Source of the DNA: Allium sativum
Taxonomy: Eukaryota; Streptophyta; Magnoliopsida; Asparagales; Amaryllidaceae
Direction: 5' to 3'
Length of the DNA stretch: 64,000 bases
NCBI GenBank assembly: GCA_030737875.1
Contig: CM060912.1
Location: 263,247,731-263,311,730, forward strand
The translations under genes were made by a program, and so were the position numbers. Positions 35,155 through 46,805 of the stretch are shown in pieces. The first letter of the stretch is position 1; the number at the start of each line of letters is the position of its first letter. The notes beneath the pieces were generated by a model. It had not been told where the DNA came from, made no database searches, and worked only from the letters and a program-made list of their open reading frames with translations.

Positions 35155-37441
35155 GTAAGTTCAAGTTACTTTAGATAAAAACTATAAACTTAATATGGAC
35201 ATGTTGTAAATTGGAATTGGATCTATGTATGATAATAGATTCATATCTATTCTTGTTCATCTTGGATCTTGACTTTTTGGGAATATTGCTCTGAAATCAG
35301 TTTGGGCCTATTCACGTTGTAAATCAAACATTATCATGCCTATGACGTTGAAACTATTGTTAATGGCCTAAGACTATGACTGTGGACATAAGACTATGCA
35401 TATGCCTATGACTATGAACATAAGATTATGCCTATGCCTATGACTGTGAACGTAAGACTATGCCTATGCCTATGACTGTGAACATAAGACTATTGCCTAT
35501 GACTATGACAAGGACAATGGTGGCAAACCACCTATGACTCATGACTATGAATTATTGCCTATGATTATGAACATAAGACTATTGTCTATGACCATGACTT
35601 TGTAACTATTACAGTTAATTGCCTATGACTATTTAGGGTAGTTTCCTAGAACTATTTTGGATAATTATCCATTACTATTGTGATTCACTATGACTATGAC
35701 TATTGTGGTTAATTGACTATTATAGTTGATTGTTCATGCCCATAACACTATAGTTGAAAACCATGTTGTACACCGAATTGGCATTTCATTGGATCTCATA
35801 CCTAGGGTGTGACTTGCTTAGTTTATTCGCTATTATGTACACCAAAACCATTGAATCCATTATCTTGTATTTGGCTTGCTTTTGCATGCCTATTCTTTTA
35901 TGTCAACTTTTATCATGACTATCACCTTATTTTGCTAGATTATTTTCTATATGCCAGTGATGTTGTAACCAATTATCTCAAGTTATATCATGCTATTCTT
36001 GTAATCCCTCTTATCGCTTTATGCTCGTCCCTTTGCCTATCATAGTTTTGATGTTATTCCCTTTATTTCGGGATTTGGATTTACTTGTAGTATAGATCGA
36101 TTCACGTTTACGTGCGATGGGAATACGATTTGGGTAGATTAGGCAAAACATGAATTGGTTATGAACATGAATTATGAACTTGATAATAGGAAAAACTTGA
36201 AACATGAACATTGTTATAACTTGAATTTGGATGTGGGCATGAAACCAGCCTTGAAACTTGACACGAACTTGATATGAAATTTGAACATGGGCATGACACT
36301 AGAATGAACTTGAAAATGACCAACTCGAGGTTGGGTTGAGTTTGCAGTGTAATTCTGCCCGGAACCGCCCGACAAATCCAGTTACTGCAAACAATAGGAT
36401 CCAATGTGGGTAGTTGGTCATATCGCGCTTGAAACCCGTGGTTAGACTGAGTTATGGTGTAAATCTGCCCGGAACCGCCCGACATATCCAGTGACCACAA
36501 CAACAGGTCTAATGTGAGAGGTTGGGGTGCATTAATTAATTAATGCCACATGATAGGGTTAAGTCGTGAACATGAAAGACAACACTTAACCAACTTGAAA
36601 CATGATTGGTAGGGTTAGGTCATGAACTTGAACGACAACACCTAACCAACTTGACACGTGAATTGTAGGGCTAAGTCACAAACTTAAATGACAACACTTA
36701 GCCAATTCGACATGCTAGACTGATAAGGGGTTAAGTCACGAAGTTAAATGACAACACTTAACCTATTGGACGGAAACCCTAGTTACGCGGTCCATTTCAG
36801 CAGTAACCCACTAGAAGTATCACGGTACCCTGGAACTAGGTAGGGTAGGGCACAATTACTGGGCTGATTGTAAGCGACCAGAACGACGGCTGTGTTGGTG
36901 CGCCAGTGTAGGTTCAGGCGGGCTATGGTCGTGCACGTGGTCCGAAGTTGAAAAAGCAGGCATTGGGCATCAGTAGGTTTATTTGTGCATGCTTGGTTCG
37001 TGTCGATGGTTGGCACCATAGGGCTTGATACACCCTATAGTGGACCTAGCACAGGTGACTACATTCGTGATAGGGCCATATGACACAGACACACGACGAG
37101 CTAGAACTTGTAGGGAGCCGATCGAATAGTAGATCGTTCCGTTGGACCTAGTAATGGGTCATTCGCGATATTGGGCCAAGGGATTATTTCATGGTTAACT
37201 TATGACATGGGTTGGGATATTAGTATAGTTGGTGTAACGTACCTTGAACATGCGATGCTATACTTGATTTATTACGTTATCTTAGTCTATCTTGCCCATC
37301 TTGACAGCATCCTTATATTTACTTTCAGTTTATACATGTCGTGTTACCTTTACCTGTTTTTATGCTGAAAGTCACTTGGACTTACCAGTCTTTATGACTG
37401 ACCCGTTTTCTTTCGCCTCTTTTTCTTTCGTTCCCCCCCAG
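35155..37441 (+). other. Predicted leader intron in B1 3' LTR (5' LTR donor 30073)
   Basis: Donor ATCT|GTAAGT; acceptor TTCCCCCCCCAG|GTTC. In the 5' LTR the same donor is intact but the acceptor AG is lost (CTGG), so that copy would need another site. Confidence 0.48.
36318..36523 (+). ncRNA. Paired hairpin modules, B1 3' LTR
   Basis: Copy 1 outer stem GACCAACT/AGTTGGTC (36318-36325, 36412-36419) is perfect; inner stem as in the 5' LTR. Copy 2 has core CTGCCCGGAACCGCCCG. Confidence 0.58.
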
Positions 37442-37832
37442 GTTCTCAGGGAGGAAACTCTAGCACTTAGCTTGGATTTCGCTTGCTTTCAGTTCAGCTC
37501 ATGTATGGTTTGATCTTGAGCTATGCTATGGCTGCATTTCTGCTACCTTTGGGGAATTAAGCTACTTTTGTTGTTTTAAGATTATGATTCTTTATTCATG
37601 CAAAACAGGATTTGTTGTAATGGAAAATAATGACTTATGATAGTTGGTACTTTGGATGTAAAAGTCTTTGACTCTTTTTGAAAGTAATGAAATTTAGATT
37701 TTGATTCTTCCGCTGTTTTATTTATGTTCTGTCTTGTAATAATTCTGTGATTGTTTACCTTGATAACGCTCCTCCAAAACTAGTGCATTCCCTTTGTGAG
37801 TGACCCTAGCGGAGGTGGGGTGTTACAGATAA

Positions 37833-38165
37833 TCTCTCTTCGAATAACTTATATTCGATTAACTGTCTTCGAATAACTTATATTCCATAATCTCTCTTCG
37901 AATAACTTATATTCGATTAACTCTCTTCGAATAACTAATATTCGATAATTACTCTTCGAATAACTTATATTCGGTTAACTGTCTTCGAATGACTTATATT
38001 CGATAAACTCTCTTCGAATAACTTATATTTGATAATCTCTCTTCGAATAACTTATATTCGATTAACTGTCTTCGAATAACTTATATTCGATAAACTCTCT
38101 TCGAATAACTTATATTTGATAATCTCTCTTTGAATAACTTATATTCGATTAACTATCTTCGAATG
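37833..38165 (-). repeat. LTR B, segment 2 (minisatellite)
   Basis: Continuation of the TTCGAATAACTTATATTCGA array after B1; position 37828 starts the right GATAA copy. It is interrupted at GAATG (38161-38165) by solo LTR G. Confidence 0.88.
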
Positions 38166-39389
38166 TGATATACACGTAAATATGTATATTTTATCCGCTT
38201 ATTTATCTTAGTTTCCCTTTAAAATAATTGATACTTTGTATTTATAGCTGTATTTTCAGATTGTTGACAAGAAGCATGGTTTAGAGCATTTGATGGATAA
38301 AGCATGAAGAATTTGCTTAAAAAGAGTGAAGTTTAAAATTGCTAAAGCTTGAAGAGTCTGAAGCTTGAAGAACGGTTGCAATTATATTTCAGTTAAGAAG
38401 ATTTGGCTCAATAAAGACTCAAACTGCATTCACATTAGCTCATTTGGAAGGCTTCTTACTCATGTTGCGTTCACACTAGCCTATTTGCTAGACCACTCAC
38501 TCTAAAGCTGCGTTCACACTGGCTTGTGTGTTATTTGGGTTATTTCTTTAGTCCCACATTATGTAATTAGCTAGCTAGCCTTTGTCATATCAGCTATAAA
38601 TACCTTGTATCTCATTCATTGTAAAACACATTGGGTTTTATTCTGTAATTCTCTTCTTGGAATAAAATCATTCTTCTTCCTCTTTTCTATTTAGTTTTAG
38701 TTTTATTTATGTTCTTGTTATTTAATTTCTGTTTTTCTTCTTCTTTCGCTATGTCTAGCTAATCCCCTTTGATTAGGGGGTGATGACGCTGATAGTATGA
38801 TTCAATATGAATCACATAGCCAAAGGATGAGGAATTCATGTATATAGATCGAGATCTGAACCTAGGGTTAGATCTGAACCTTCATACCCTGTGTCGTTTA
38901 AGAGCTGTGCTCCTTCACAGGGTATATTCGAGTTCGGTCTAACACTCATCAGATTTAGATTTAATATTTAGGGTTTTAGAAATAAAATAGTGAATCTGTC
39001 CTGATAGCCTATGGTTGTAGAGCTGAGCTCCTGCATAGGCTATGCTTGTCGTTATTTACATATTTGTTTCTAAAAACCTATAATCGTTGATTCATGTTTG
39101 TGACAGAAACATGTATTAGATCTGGTTAATCTTTTGGCTATTGATGATTATGAATCTGATCTATGTCATTATCCCCTAATTGCTTTCACTTCTTGTTAAA
39201 ACTCTCTTTTATTTAACTTCTGCTATTTTCTTTGTTTTCCACCAATCAAAAGTTAGGGATAACTTGATTGGATTTATTAATAAAATAATTTGGTCCCAGA
39301 GTTCGATACCCTCTACAACAATCCTTGTTGTTTAGGAAAGCCGAACGGATTTTACAGTTGTTTACAACTGCATAATTTGTTCGCAAACA
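38166..39389 (+). mobile_element. Element G: 1224-bp solo LTR, family not recognised
   Basis: Begins TGATATACACG, ends TCGCAAACA, flanked by GAATG (38161-38165 and 39390-39394). Has upstream repeats of GCGTTCACACTAGC type, a TATA box TATAAATA (38595-38602) and an AATAAAATCA word downstream. No coding region. The size, TG...CA ends and promoter fit an LTR, so I read it as a solo LTR; orientation follows the TATA box. Not related to the Tekay-type LTRs around it. Confidence 0.75.
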
Positions 39390-39394
39390 GAATG

Positions 39395-40992
39395 ACTTAT
39401 ATTCGATAATCTCTCTTCGAATAACTTATATTCTATTAACTCTATTCGATTAACTCTAACTCCTATCTTATTCAAATTCCCATTTGAATTCCTATTTCAA
39501 AACCCAATTTTTCTTTATAAATGTTTTAATTCATAAAATAACTATTTTAATCCATTTTTCACATCGAATGTGAAAAATATTTCTTTTATATAATCCATTA
39601 AGTTTGATTTCGTATTTTAAAATAATATACCATTTTCAAATCCTATTTATACTTCTATTTATAGAATTATTCATACGAAATCTCCTTTTTATTTCTAACA
39701 CTTAAAATCTCATTTATAATTCCCATTATAAATGTTGAGTTCACATTCTATTTAAAATATCGATGTCAAAACAGATTTCTATTTCTCTATATAATTTCTG
39801 ATTTAAATATTCAATTTATCCCATGATAAATTATTTACTTAATTTATAAATCATTATTTATAAATTAATCTTCTCCATTTATCTGTTAAAACAAATTTCT
39901 ATTTACAATCTACTTTAAATCCGTAACTCATATTTCCTTTTAATTATTCTATTTATTTCATAAATATTTTCTTTTATAATAATTCTATTTATTTTTTAAA
40001 TAAATATTCCTTTGATAATTCTATTTATTTTCTAAATAAATATTCCTTTTATAAAATTCTTTGATTTTGTAAATATATTATTTTCAATTTACACTTTGAA
40101 AATTCCCTTTATATAATTCCGGGATTTCTTATGGTATTTAAAATACCAAATAACCATGATCAACATCATCTACACACCCATAATCAATCACAGATTATAT
40201 ACCACATCATATATCACAATATATGAAAACAAACAGTATTATAAATATTGAGGAATCCAGTTGGATCCCTCCAACCTGTTTCCCTGCATCACAGACGTTA
40301 AACAATATAAATAACATCGATTTCATTTCAATATGAAATATTCCGATAAACAGAATCAATATTTGATCAACGATATGTGTATATATCGTTATCTATAAAT
40401 TTAACCAATAAATCAGCAATTCAACCAAACAATCATCACACAACAGTCAATCTGTATTTATCATTACTAGATTATATTTATAAAAATATAAATTGATCAG
40501 AGTTAGTGAGATTTACTCACATTGGACAGTTATCGTTAAATAACGATTAACTATTTTTGATTCAGACGGACATTTTACTTTGCAATAAATTGTAACGAGC
40601 TCCAATTCACTTCCATTGTATAGCGCTCATCCATACGATCCAGACGGATCTTATTTCGCTGAATTCTGAAACCGTATGTGAAAGTTATTAACATTTTAAG
40701 GTAATACACTATTTAGATTTAAACAAAACATGAATACATTTCCATTTGGGCTTTACCACTCAAAACTCCGGCCCATAACCCATCCATTTGCTCAGTACGT
40801 AATCCCTTCTTCCCCGATGGAAAAATCACGGTCTAGACTTCCTCAAAACCATTGCCGAACTTCCCTTAGCTCCATCGCACTTGTTCCTCGGCGGATTCAA
40901 AAACCAGGACCACCGTTAAACTCCTCTTCTCAATCTCTGTCTCCTCATCCCCTACATGTTAAACTCGAGCTCATCTTCATTTTTACGGTTCT
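39395..40992 (-). repeat. LTR B, segment 3
   Basis: AT-rich non-coding LTR body between G and C; the last array units are near 39395-39450. Ends at GTTCT (40988-40992), the left target copy of C. A minus-strand GTGAGT at 40515-40520 is a possible splice donor; I could not identify a matching acceptor. The ORF at 40730-41026 is LTR sequence running into C. Confidence 0.8.
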
Positions 40993-41835
40993 TGTAACAC
41001 CCCGTATGTTAAATAACTTGTTATAACATAAATCAGAGCAGAATTAAATTTAATATTCTGAATCAGGGGAAACGGGCTGTGCCATTGCGTTCGTCTCGGA
41101 AAAATACGCGAAATAGAGTCTGAGTTTTCGTAAATCGGAGTCCGTATGACCAAGTTATGGCCCGTCAAAGTTTCACGAAAAATCAAAAACAAAAACTGCT
41201 CATGTTTTGAGGCCCGGGATGAGTTTTGGGCTGTTTTTTTTGGGCCCTAAATGGTTCCTACACTTGACTTCTTCCCCAAGACATGCTTTAAAGGCTAGGA
41301 TTGGTTCTAGGGTATATCCTATGGTCCTAAAACATCTAACTAATCTATATATACACCCTAATACCCCCTTATCCTTACCAAAAAAATAGATCTAAGGCCA
41401 TTATGCCACCACTTAGAAAATTGGAGAGCCTCCACTAAAAATCCTAAGAGGATTTGCAAGCTAATCTACATCTTCTTCTACTTAATCATTGGGATTTGCT
41501 TCATTTAACTTGCTAATCTTGTTTTGGTGAGCTTCTATCCCCTTAATAATCAATTATTGAATTGATTATGATAAGATGTGATAAAGTATGGCTATGTTTG
41601 TGGATCCATATATTTATGCAAGCTTGATGTAGTGAATATTATGTGTTTTGCAAGTTATATGCCTTATGTCATGCAAGTTTCATAATATGTAATCATGATA
41701 TTTTTATGCAAGTTGTTTCATGATGTTTATGATGCAAAACACTAAGTGAATATGGATCCATTATGCAAACATGTTATGCAAGTATGTGAGTACTTATGCA
41801 AGTCATGTATATGCTTATATGCATGATTAACATCT

Positions 41836-42195
41836 TATGCAAGTATATGAATGTTTATGCAAGTTATGTATATGTTGAAATGCAAGTTTAACATAATATG
41901 CAAGCTATGCAAGTATATGAATGTTTATGCAAGTTATGTATATGTTGAAATGCAAGTTTAACATAATATGCAAGCCTATGCAAGTATGTGAATGTTTATG
42001 CAAGTTATGTATATGTTGAAATGCAAGTTTAACATAATATGCAAGCTTATGCAAGTATATGAATGTTTATGCAAGTTATGTATATGTTGAAATGCAAGTT
42101 TAACATAATATGCAAGCCTATGCAAGTATGTGAATGTTTATGCAAGTTATGTATATGTTGAAATGCAAGTTTAACATGATATGCAAGCTTATGCA
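41836..42195 (+). repeat. Tandem ~71-bp repeat in C LTR (also 49453-49812)
   Basis: Five units built of ATGCAAGTATATGAATG, TTATGCAAGTTATGTATATG and TGAAATGCAAG. ATGCAAGT words recur on both sides of the array. Confidence 0.88.
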
Positions 42196-42780
42196 AGTAT
42201 ATGAATGCTTATGCAAGTATGTGAGTGCTTATGCAAGTTAAGTATATGCTAAAATGCAAGTTCTACATGTTATGCAAATCACATGTATGATGATATGTAA
42301 GTTCATATGCAACATGTTATGCAAATCACATGTTTGATGATATGTAAGTTCATATGCAACATGTTATGTAAGACACATGTTTGATAATATGCAAGTTTGG
42401 GTTGAATATAGTTGGGTTAATACATGCTCATATATACAAGTTGACATCCTCTTAACCCATGATAAAGTTATATGCTAAACCCATGTTATGTGTGGTAAAT
42501 CTTCCCTTTATTATGTTATGTCATAATGACGATTTACGTGGGGAACGATGGGGTTAATTAATATGTTAATTAAAAGTATGTTGAAATGGGTATGATTAAG
42601 CATACCAAAAAAAAAAAAAAAAAAAAAAAAAAATAATTACCATAAGTGGGAATTTACCTATTGAGTTAGGTCTACCCCATGGGAATTTACCTATTGAGTT
42701 AGGTCTACCCATGTTATGGAAAATTTGATATTAATTAGGGATAATTAATATGGGGGTGATTAATTAGGTTTAATTAATCA

Positions 42781-43005
42781 ACTAAGACACGAGGTTGGAC
42801 CCTTTTGTAGCGGAAGTCTGCCCGGAACCGACCGGCCATCCAGCGGCTACAAATGATTGGCCCAATGTGAGAGGTCTTAGTCATAAATTAAATACATGAT
42901 TAAAGTAAAGACACGAGGTTAGGCCCTTTTGATGACAGAAGTCTGCCCGGAACCAACCGGCATATCCAGCAGTCATAAAAGACGGTCTAATGTGGGAGGT
43001 CTTTA
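42781..43005 (+). ncRNA. Paired hairpin modules, C 5' LTR
   Basis: Copy 1: ACTAAGAC/GTCTTAGT (42781-42788, 42874-42881) and TTTGTAGC/GCTACAAA (42804-42811, 42846-42853). Copy 2: TAAAGAC/GTCTTTA (42906-42912, 42999-43005), TTAGGCC/GGTCTAA with one G-U pair (42919-42925, 42984-42990). Core TGCCCGGAACCGACCGGC. Confidence 0.6.
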
Positions 43006-44506
43006 TGAGGTCATGATCTTAATTAATGAATTAAGAAACACTTAACCATATTAGCATGTAAGTGGGACATGAGGGGTTAAGTGGGTGCCTTGGGGTGGCA
43101 TGATGAGACTAGTGGGTTGCCTTGGGTGGCAATAGAAAAATACGATTAGAATACTTAACCAAGGTGGAACATGTAATTAAACATGATAAAAGGGTTAAGC
43201 AAGTGCCATGGGTGGCATGTGAGAATACGATTAGAATACTTAACCAAGGTGGAACATGTAATTAAACATGATTAAGGGGTTAAGTAAGTGCCATGGGTGG
43301 CATGTGGGAATCTAGTGGGTGCCCTAAGTGGCAATTGAAATATGATTAAAGGACTTAACCAAGATTTATAACATGTAAGGGGACATGGTTAAAGGGTTAA
43401 GTGGGATGCACTAGATTAAACGACAAGCTTAAGTAGTAGCTTGTGGGGGCCCATTTCAACCAATATCCCAAACGTATCTTTGTAGGCTCGACTCTAGTCG
43501 GGTGACGGGACACGCATATTGGGCTTGACTGTAAGAGGCCAAAACGGGTTAGCGGTGGCAACGCGGGATCAACGGGTTTCATATGCGTGTGTGGACCCGG
43601 GCTGGTTGGTAAGTCGTTGTTGCATCGTGTAGATATAAAGCCGTGCACAGTGATATTATATGGTAGCCACTTTGGGGAATGATACACCCCCTTTTGTGGG
43701 ACCAGCACGGGTATCTACGGTAGGGAGCCGATCGCTTGGGGGTAGTGGGTACACCTAGTAAAAATAGGGGCAGACGGCACCTGCGTAGGGGTACAAGAAA
43801 CTACCGGGTAAAAATTACTAAGTACACTTAGTGGGATCAACCTTTAAGTAGGAATTACTCTTGGTGGGTAGAACTGGTGTGGTGCAGTGTAGGAATTACC
43901 CTTGGGTGAATAATTCTGGGGTGGTGTAATCTAATAATTATCCTTGGGAGGATAAAAGCGTCTTCTCGGTTATCTTAGTACACCCTATGTTTTGTTGGCT
44001 ACTTAGTGTGGTCATTATCCCAGAGGTACCGTACCTTATTTATGTCATACCCTAATTACTTTAATGGTTGTATTGTTAGGGTTATAGGACTCACTCAGAC
44101 TTATGTCTGACCCCGTTGTTTTTATCTTTTTCCCAACCCTCAGGTCCTACGGTGGATCCTAGCGGTAGTAGAGCTTGATCGGATTTCTGTTTCCAGTCTT
44201 GAGGAGCTTGGGTAGATGTAAAGCTCCAGTTATCCAGTTATCTTTTCTTTTCTTATGGCTATTGTATGAGAGAGTGGGATTATGTACTTCTTTATTTTGA
44301 TGAATATTGTACTTGACTTTTATCGTGGTTTTTATGATGTAACCAGACATGTTTATTTCCGCTGTTATGAGATGATGTTTTAAAATTTCAAGTACTATTT
44401 ATACCTGTCTTGTTGTAATTTTTCTGTTCTATATTCACTAAAATACTCCACCGATGCTATGGCATTCCCTTAGTGAGTGACTATAGCGGGTGTGGGGTGT
44501 TACACG

Positions 44507-44518
44507 TGGTATCAGAGC
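44507..44518 (+). promoter_or_regulatory. Primer-binding site of C
   Basis: TGGTATCAGAGC, two bases after the 5' LTR; initiator Met-tRNA class. Confidence 0.93.
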
Positions 44519-44699
44519 AAAGGTTACCGAAACAGATAAATTTTTTAGAAAACTATTTTTCTAAAACATTTTTGGAAAAGATATTTTCAAAAACATGTCT
44601 TTTAGGAGAAAAGTTTTTGAAAGAAAAGCATAATCCCCGATAGCCATATCTTTATCTCTCGAATTCTCCATTTTGAATCTTTCCCTTTTTCGTCTCAGC

Positions 44700-45542
44700 A
44701 TGGCTGAAGATCTTTTTCTTCCGGATAATGTAGCGGTACCAGTATGGTATAGGAGGTTGTTAGAGGCTAGGGCCGCCGCTGCAGGTCCAGCAAATGTTCC
44801 TCCTCCACCCGTTGCACTCGTTTCTCCTCGCACGGATACTTTTGCTATGACTTGTAGGAAGTTTAAGGCTATGGGAGGAAAACCTTTTGTGGGAGCTAGG
44901 GATTGGCTTAATGAGACGGAAGAATTGATGGAAATCTTGGAAGTAGAAGAGGGAAAGAAAGTCAGGTTGGCCGCTTGGTTAATGGAAGGAGAGGCCTCGT
45001 TCTGGTGGGAGGTCACTAATGAAGAACGCCCGATTGACTCTTGGGTGGATTTCAGGCATAGGTTTGAGGCAAAGTTTCTCTCAAAAGCAGAAGAAAATAT
45101 GCATAAGGAAGAGAAGGGTATCAATGCTAGTAAAGCACCCGAGAAGAAAGGAGATCAGAAGAGACCTCAACAACAACAGCAAAACAAAGGTGGCAAGGGA
45201 AAGAAGAGGTGCTTCAATTGTGGGACACTAGGCCACCTAAACAAAGATTGTCGCAAGAAGACTAAGACTGGCTGCTTCCACTGTGGCGAAGCAGGGCATC
45301 TGATGAAAAACTGTCCAAAGAAGGAGCAAGGGACGGGGTCTACCTCAGGAGGACTGGTGCAAGCTCATGTGGCACCAGGTCAGGCTAGGGGGCAAGTACA
45401 GGCTCTCGCGATTCGGGAAAGAGGTAGAACTACTTCTATTGAAAGTCTAGTTTTTCTGATCGATCATCCTGTCCATACTTTATTTGATTTTGACGCATTA
45501 AGTTCGTTTATCTCATCATTACTAGTAGAGTCACTGCACTGA
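44700..45542 (+). pseudogene. gag: Element C gag with in-frame deletion, fused to a protease start
   Basis: Begins at ATG 44700 (MAEDLFLPDNVAVPVWYRR) and stays open to a TGA at 45540-45542. The N-terminal gag domain is present (ARDWLNETEELMEILEV). Between KFLSKAEEN and MHKEEKG about 85 residues found in A and B1 (the KEYVNQFNQ...ALRFVKGLN part) are missing without loss of frame. Two intact CCHC zinc knuckles follow: CFNCGTLGHLNKDC and CFHCGEAGHLMKNC. The frame enters the protease, but the active site reads FDFDALSSFIS instead of FDSG. A shortened gag keeping the nucleocapsid is its most intact product. Confidence 0.9.
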
Positions 45543-46500
45543 GACACCAGTTGGTAGATGATCCCTTAGTTGTTTCAAACCCAATTGGGCTCCATGATGT
45601 GTTTGGGTTTGAAAGTTTCTATACTTAGCGTTGGGTTTAGATGTGATGATTGTTGGGCTTCACGGGCTATGGGTTAGTGGGCATGAACTGGTTATCCAGT
45701 AGGAGTGCTGTTCTTCATTTTGAAGGGAGAGTTGTTAGGCTTATGGGCCGCCTAAGTAACACTCTCGAGATCTCTTGTAATCCCATAGAATCTGTTATGC
45801 TAAGGTATCTAGAATCGCCTGACACGTTGGTCTAGAGTCTGCGATCTGTTAGAGCGGTCCGGGAATACCCGGATGTGTTTGAGGAGGTGAAGGGCTTACC
45901 TCCGAAGCGGGAGATTGACTTCCGAATATGTTTGGTAGACGATGCCAAATCAGTATCTTGGCCAGTGTGCCACAAGGCTCCTCGTGAGGGGAGGGAACTC
46001 CATAAGCGAGCAGGCGATTTGCTTGAGAAGGGGTCATAAGACGAAGTATATCGGAGTGGGGCGCTCCAGTAGTTTTTGCGGATGGGTCCCTCAGACTTTG
46101 TGTAGGCTAAAGAGAACTAAAGAAACTCACAAAGAAGAATAGATACCCATCGCCGAGGATTAATGATCTCTTTGATCAGTTGGTTGGCGCCTCAGTGTTT
46201 TAGTAGTGGACTCAGCCACGGAAGTTCATCAGTTGAGAGTGGCTGAGGATAGCATAGAAAAGACTACCTTTAGGACTCCGGATGTTTTCTTTTATGAGTG
46301 GCTGGTGATGCCATTGGGTTTGACGAACGCCCCCGCATACTTTGTTGAGAAGGGTGTTCAGGGAGTACCAAAATAAGTTTGTGATGGTCTTTGTAGATGA
46401 CATCTGGGTCTTTTCTAGGAGCGAAATAAGTTTTCGTATGTGCTCAATAGGCTGAGCAGGGCCAGTATAGGATAAACGACGGTTTTGGAGCGAGACTGGC
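45543..46500 (+). pseudogene. pol: Element C protease/RT remnants
   Basis: Heavily decayed. Readable pieces in different frames are the protease C-terminus (about 45650-45835; LGFTGYGLVGMNWL), the PR-RT linker (near 45900; [14 protein letters not shown]), a start of RT ([15 protein letters not shown] near 46160) and the RT active-site segment FVMVFVDDIWVFS (near 46390; Leu to Trp after DDI). Many stops and frameshifts. Compared with element A, the RT thumb and all of RNase H are absent. Confidence 0.85.
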
Positions 46501-46529
46501 GAGAACATCCAGAATTGGTCAAGGGCTTA

Positions 46530-46800
46530 ATTATTTAGCCATTTTTACTAGTACCGTCTCACGTAGGTCATCTGAATTCGAAGGAGGTATCCCTTGGGTG
46601 TTTGTCTGATATTGGTTTAGGCCTTTGGGGCTTGCATTTGGGGGATGCCGAATTCGACTAGGGTGGTCTGCGTGGGAGACGGTTATGATGATCTTGGATG
46701 ATATTCTGGTGGAGAAGAGCATGCCCTACATCTTAGGGAAGTGTTGGAGACTCTTCGAGCGCATAGTCTTAGGACAGCAAAAGTGGATGGGATCTTTAGC
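46530..46800 (+). other. Segment of unknown origin replacing RT/RNase H in C
   Basis: Positions 46557-46680 match element D 20345-20464 (about 75-80% by eye) and do not correspond to any part of A's pol. The shared part includes TCTGATATTGGTTTAGGCCT. After it a short pol fragment (AEEHALH-like, [10 protein letters not shown] type) leads back into the integrase frame. I cannot name the source. Confidence 0.6.
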
Positions 46801-46805
46801 ATCCT

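Larger units (their letters stand above)
12917..37827 (+). mobile_element. Element B1: gag-only Tekay-type LTR retrotransposon
   Basis: Flanked by GATAA (12912-12916 and 37828-37832). The 5' LTR is 12917-13459 plus 29940-32747 (about 3.35 kb without its insert); the internal region is 32748-34440 (1693 bp); the 3' LTR is 34441-37827 (3387 bp). The internal region holds a primer site, one gag pseudogene and a 3' UTR ending in a polypurine tract. There is no trace of protease, RT, RNase H or integrase, so it is a non-autonomous TR-GAG-type element. Its LTRs differ visibly more than those of C or D, making it older. Confidence 0.92.
34441..37827 (+). repeat. B1 3' LTR (3387 bp)
   Basis: Uninterrupted copy used to decode the split 5' LTR. 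Order: GTCGAC block (34720-34801), TATATAAA (34881-34888), GTAAGT donor (35155-35160), CTATGAC repeats (about 35360-35700), hairpin modules (36318-36523), GGTTAAGT array, C tract with CAG|GTTC acceptor (37440-37441), and a mutated poly(A) word (AATGAA where the 5' LTR has AATAAA). Confidence 0.93.
41527..44143 (+). other. Predicted leader intron in C 5' LTR (also 49144-51755)
   Basis: Donor TTTG|GTGAGC about 175 nt past TATA; acceptor TTTTTCCCAACCCTCAG|GTCC. Length 2617 bp. Confidence 0.45.
40993..44504 (+). repeat. Element C 5' LTR
   Basis: TGTAACACCCCG...GGGGTGTTACA. Order: TATATATA (41346-41353), GTGAGC donor-like site (41527-41532), five copies of a ~71-bp ATGCAAGT-rich repeat (about 41836-42195), a 29-bp A run (near 42607), paired 30-mers (42648-42710), hairpin modules (42781-43005), GGTTAAG/CTTAACC repeats, acceptor-like CAG|GTCC (44142-44143). 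ORFs such as 43397-43708 are LTR shadows repeated in the other LTR. Confidence 0.93.

Noticed and set aside
37828..38165. Regular short repeats resembling a CRISPR array
   Set aside because: Continuous tandem minisatellite without unique spacers, in a plant LTR; not CRISPR.
43397..43708. 103-codon ORF, also 51009-51320
   Set aside because: Identical in both C LTRs because the LTRs are duplicates, not because of coding constraint; no known motif.
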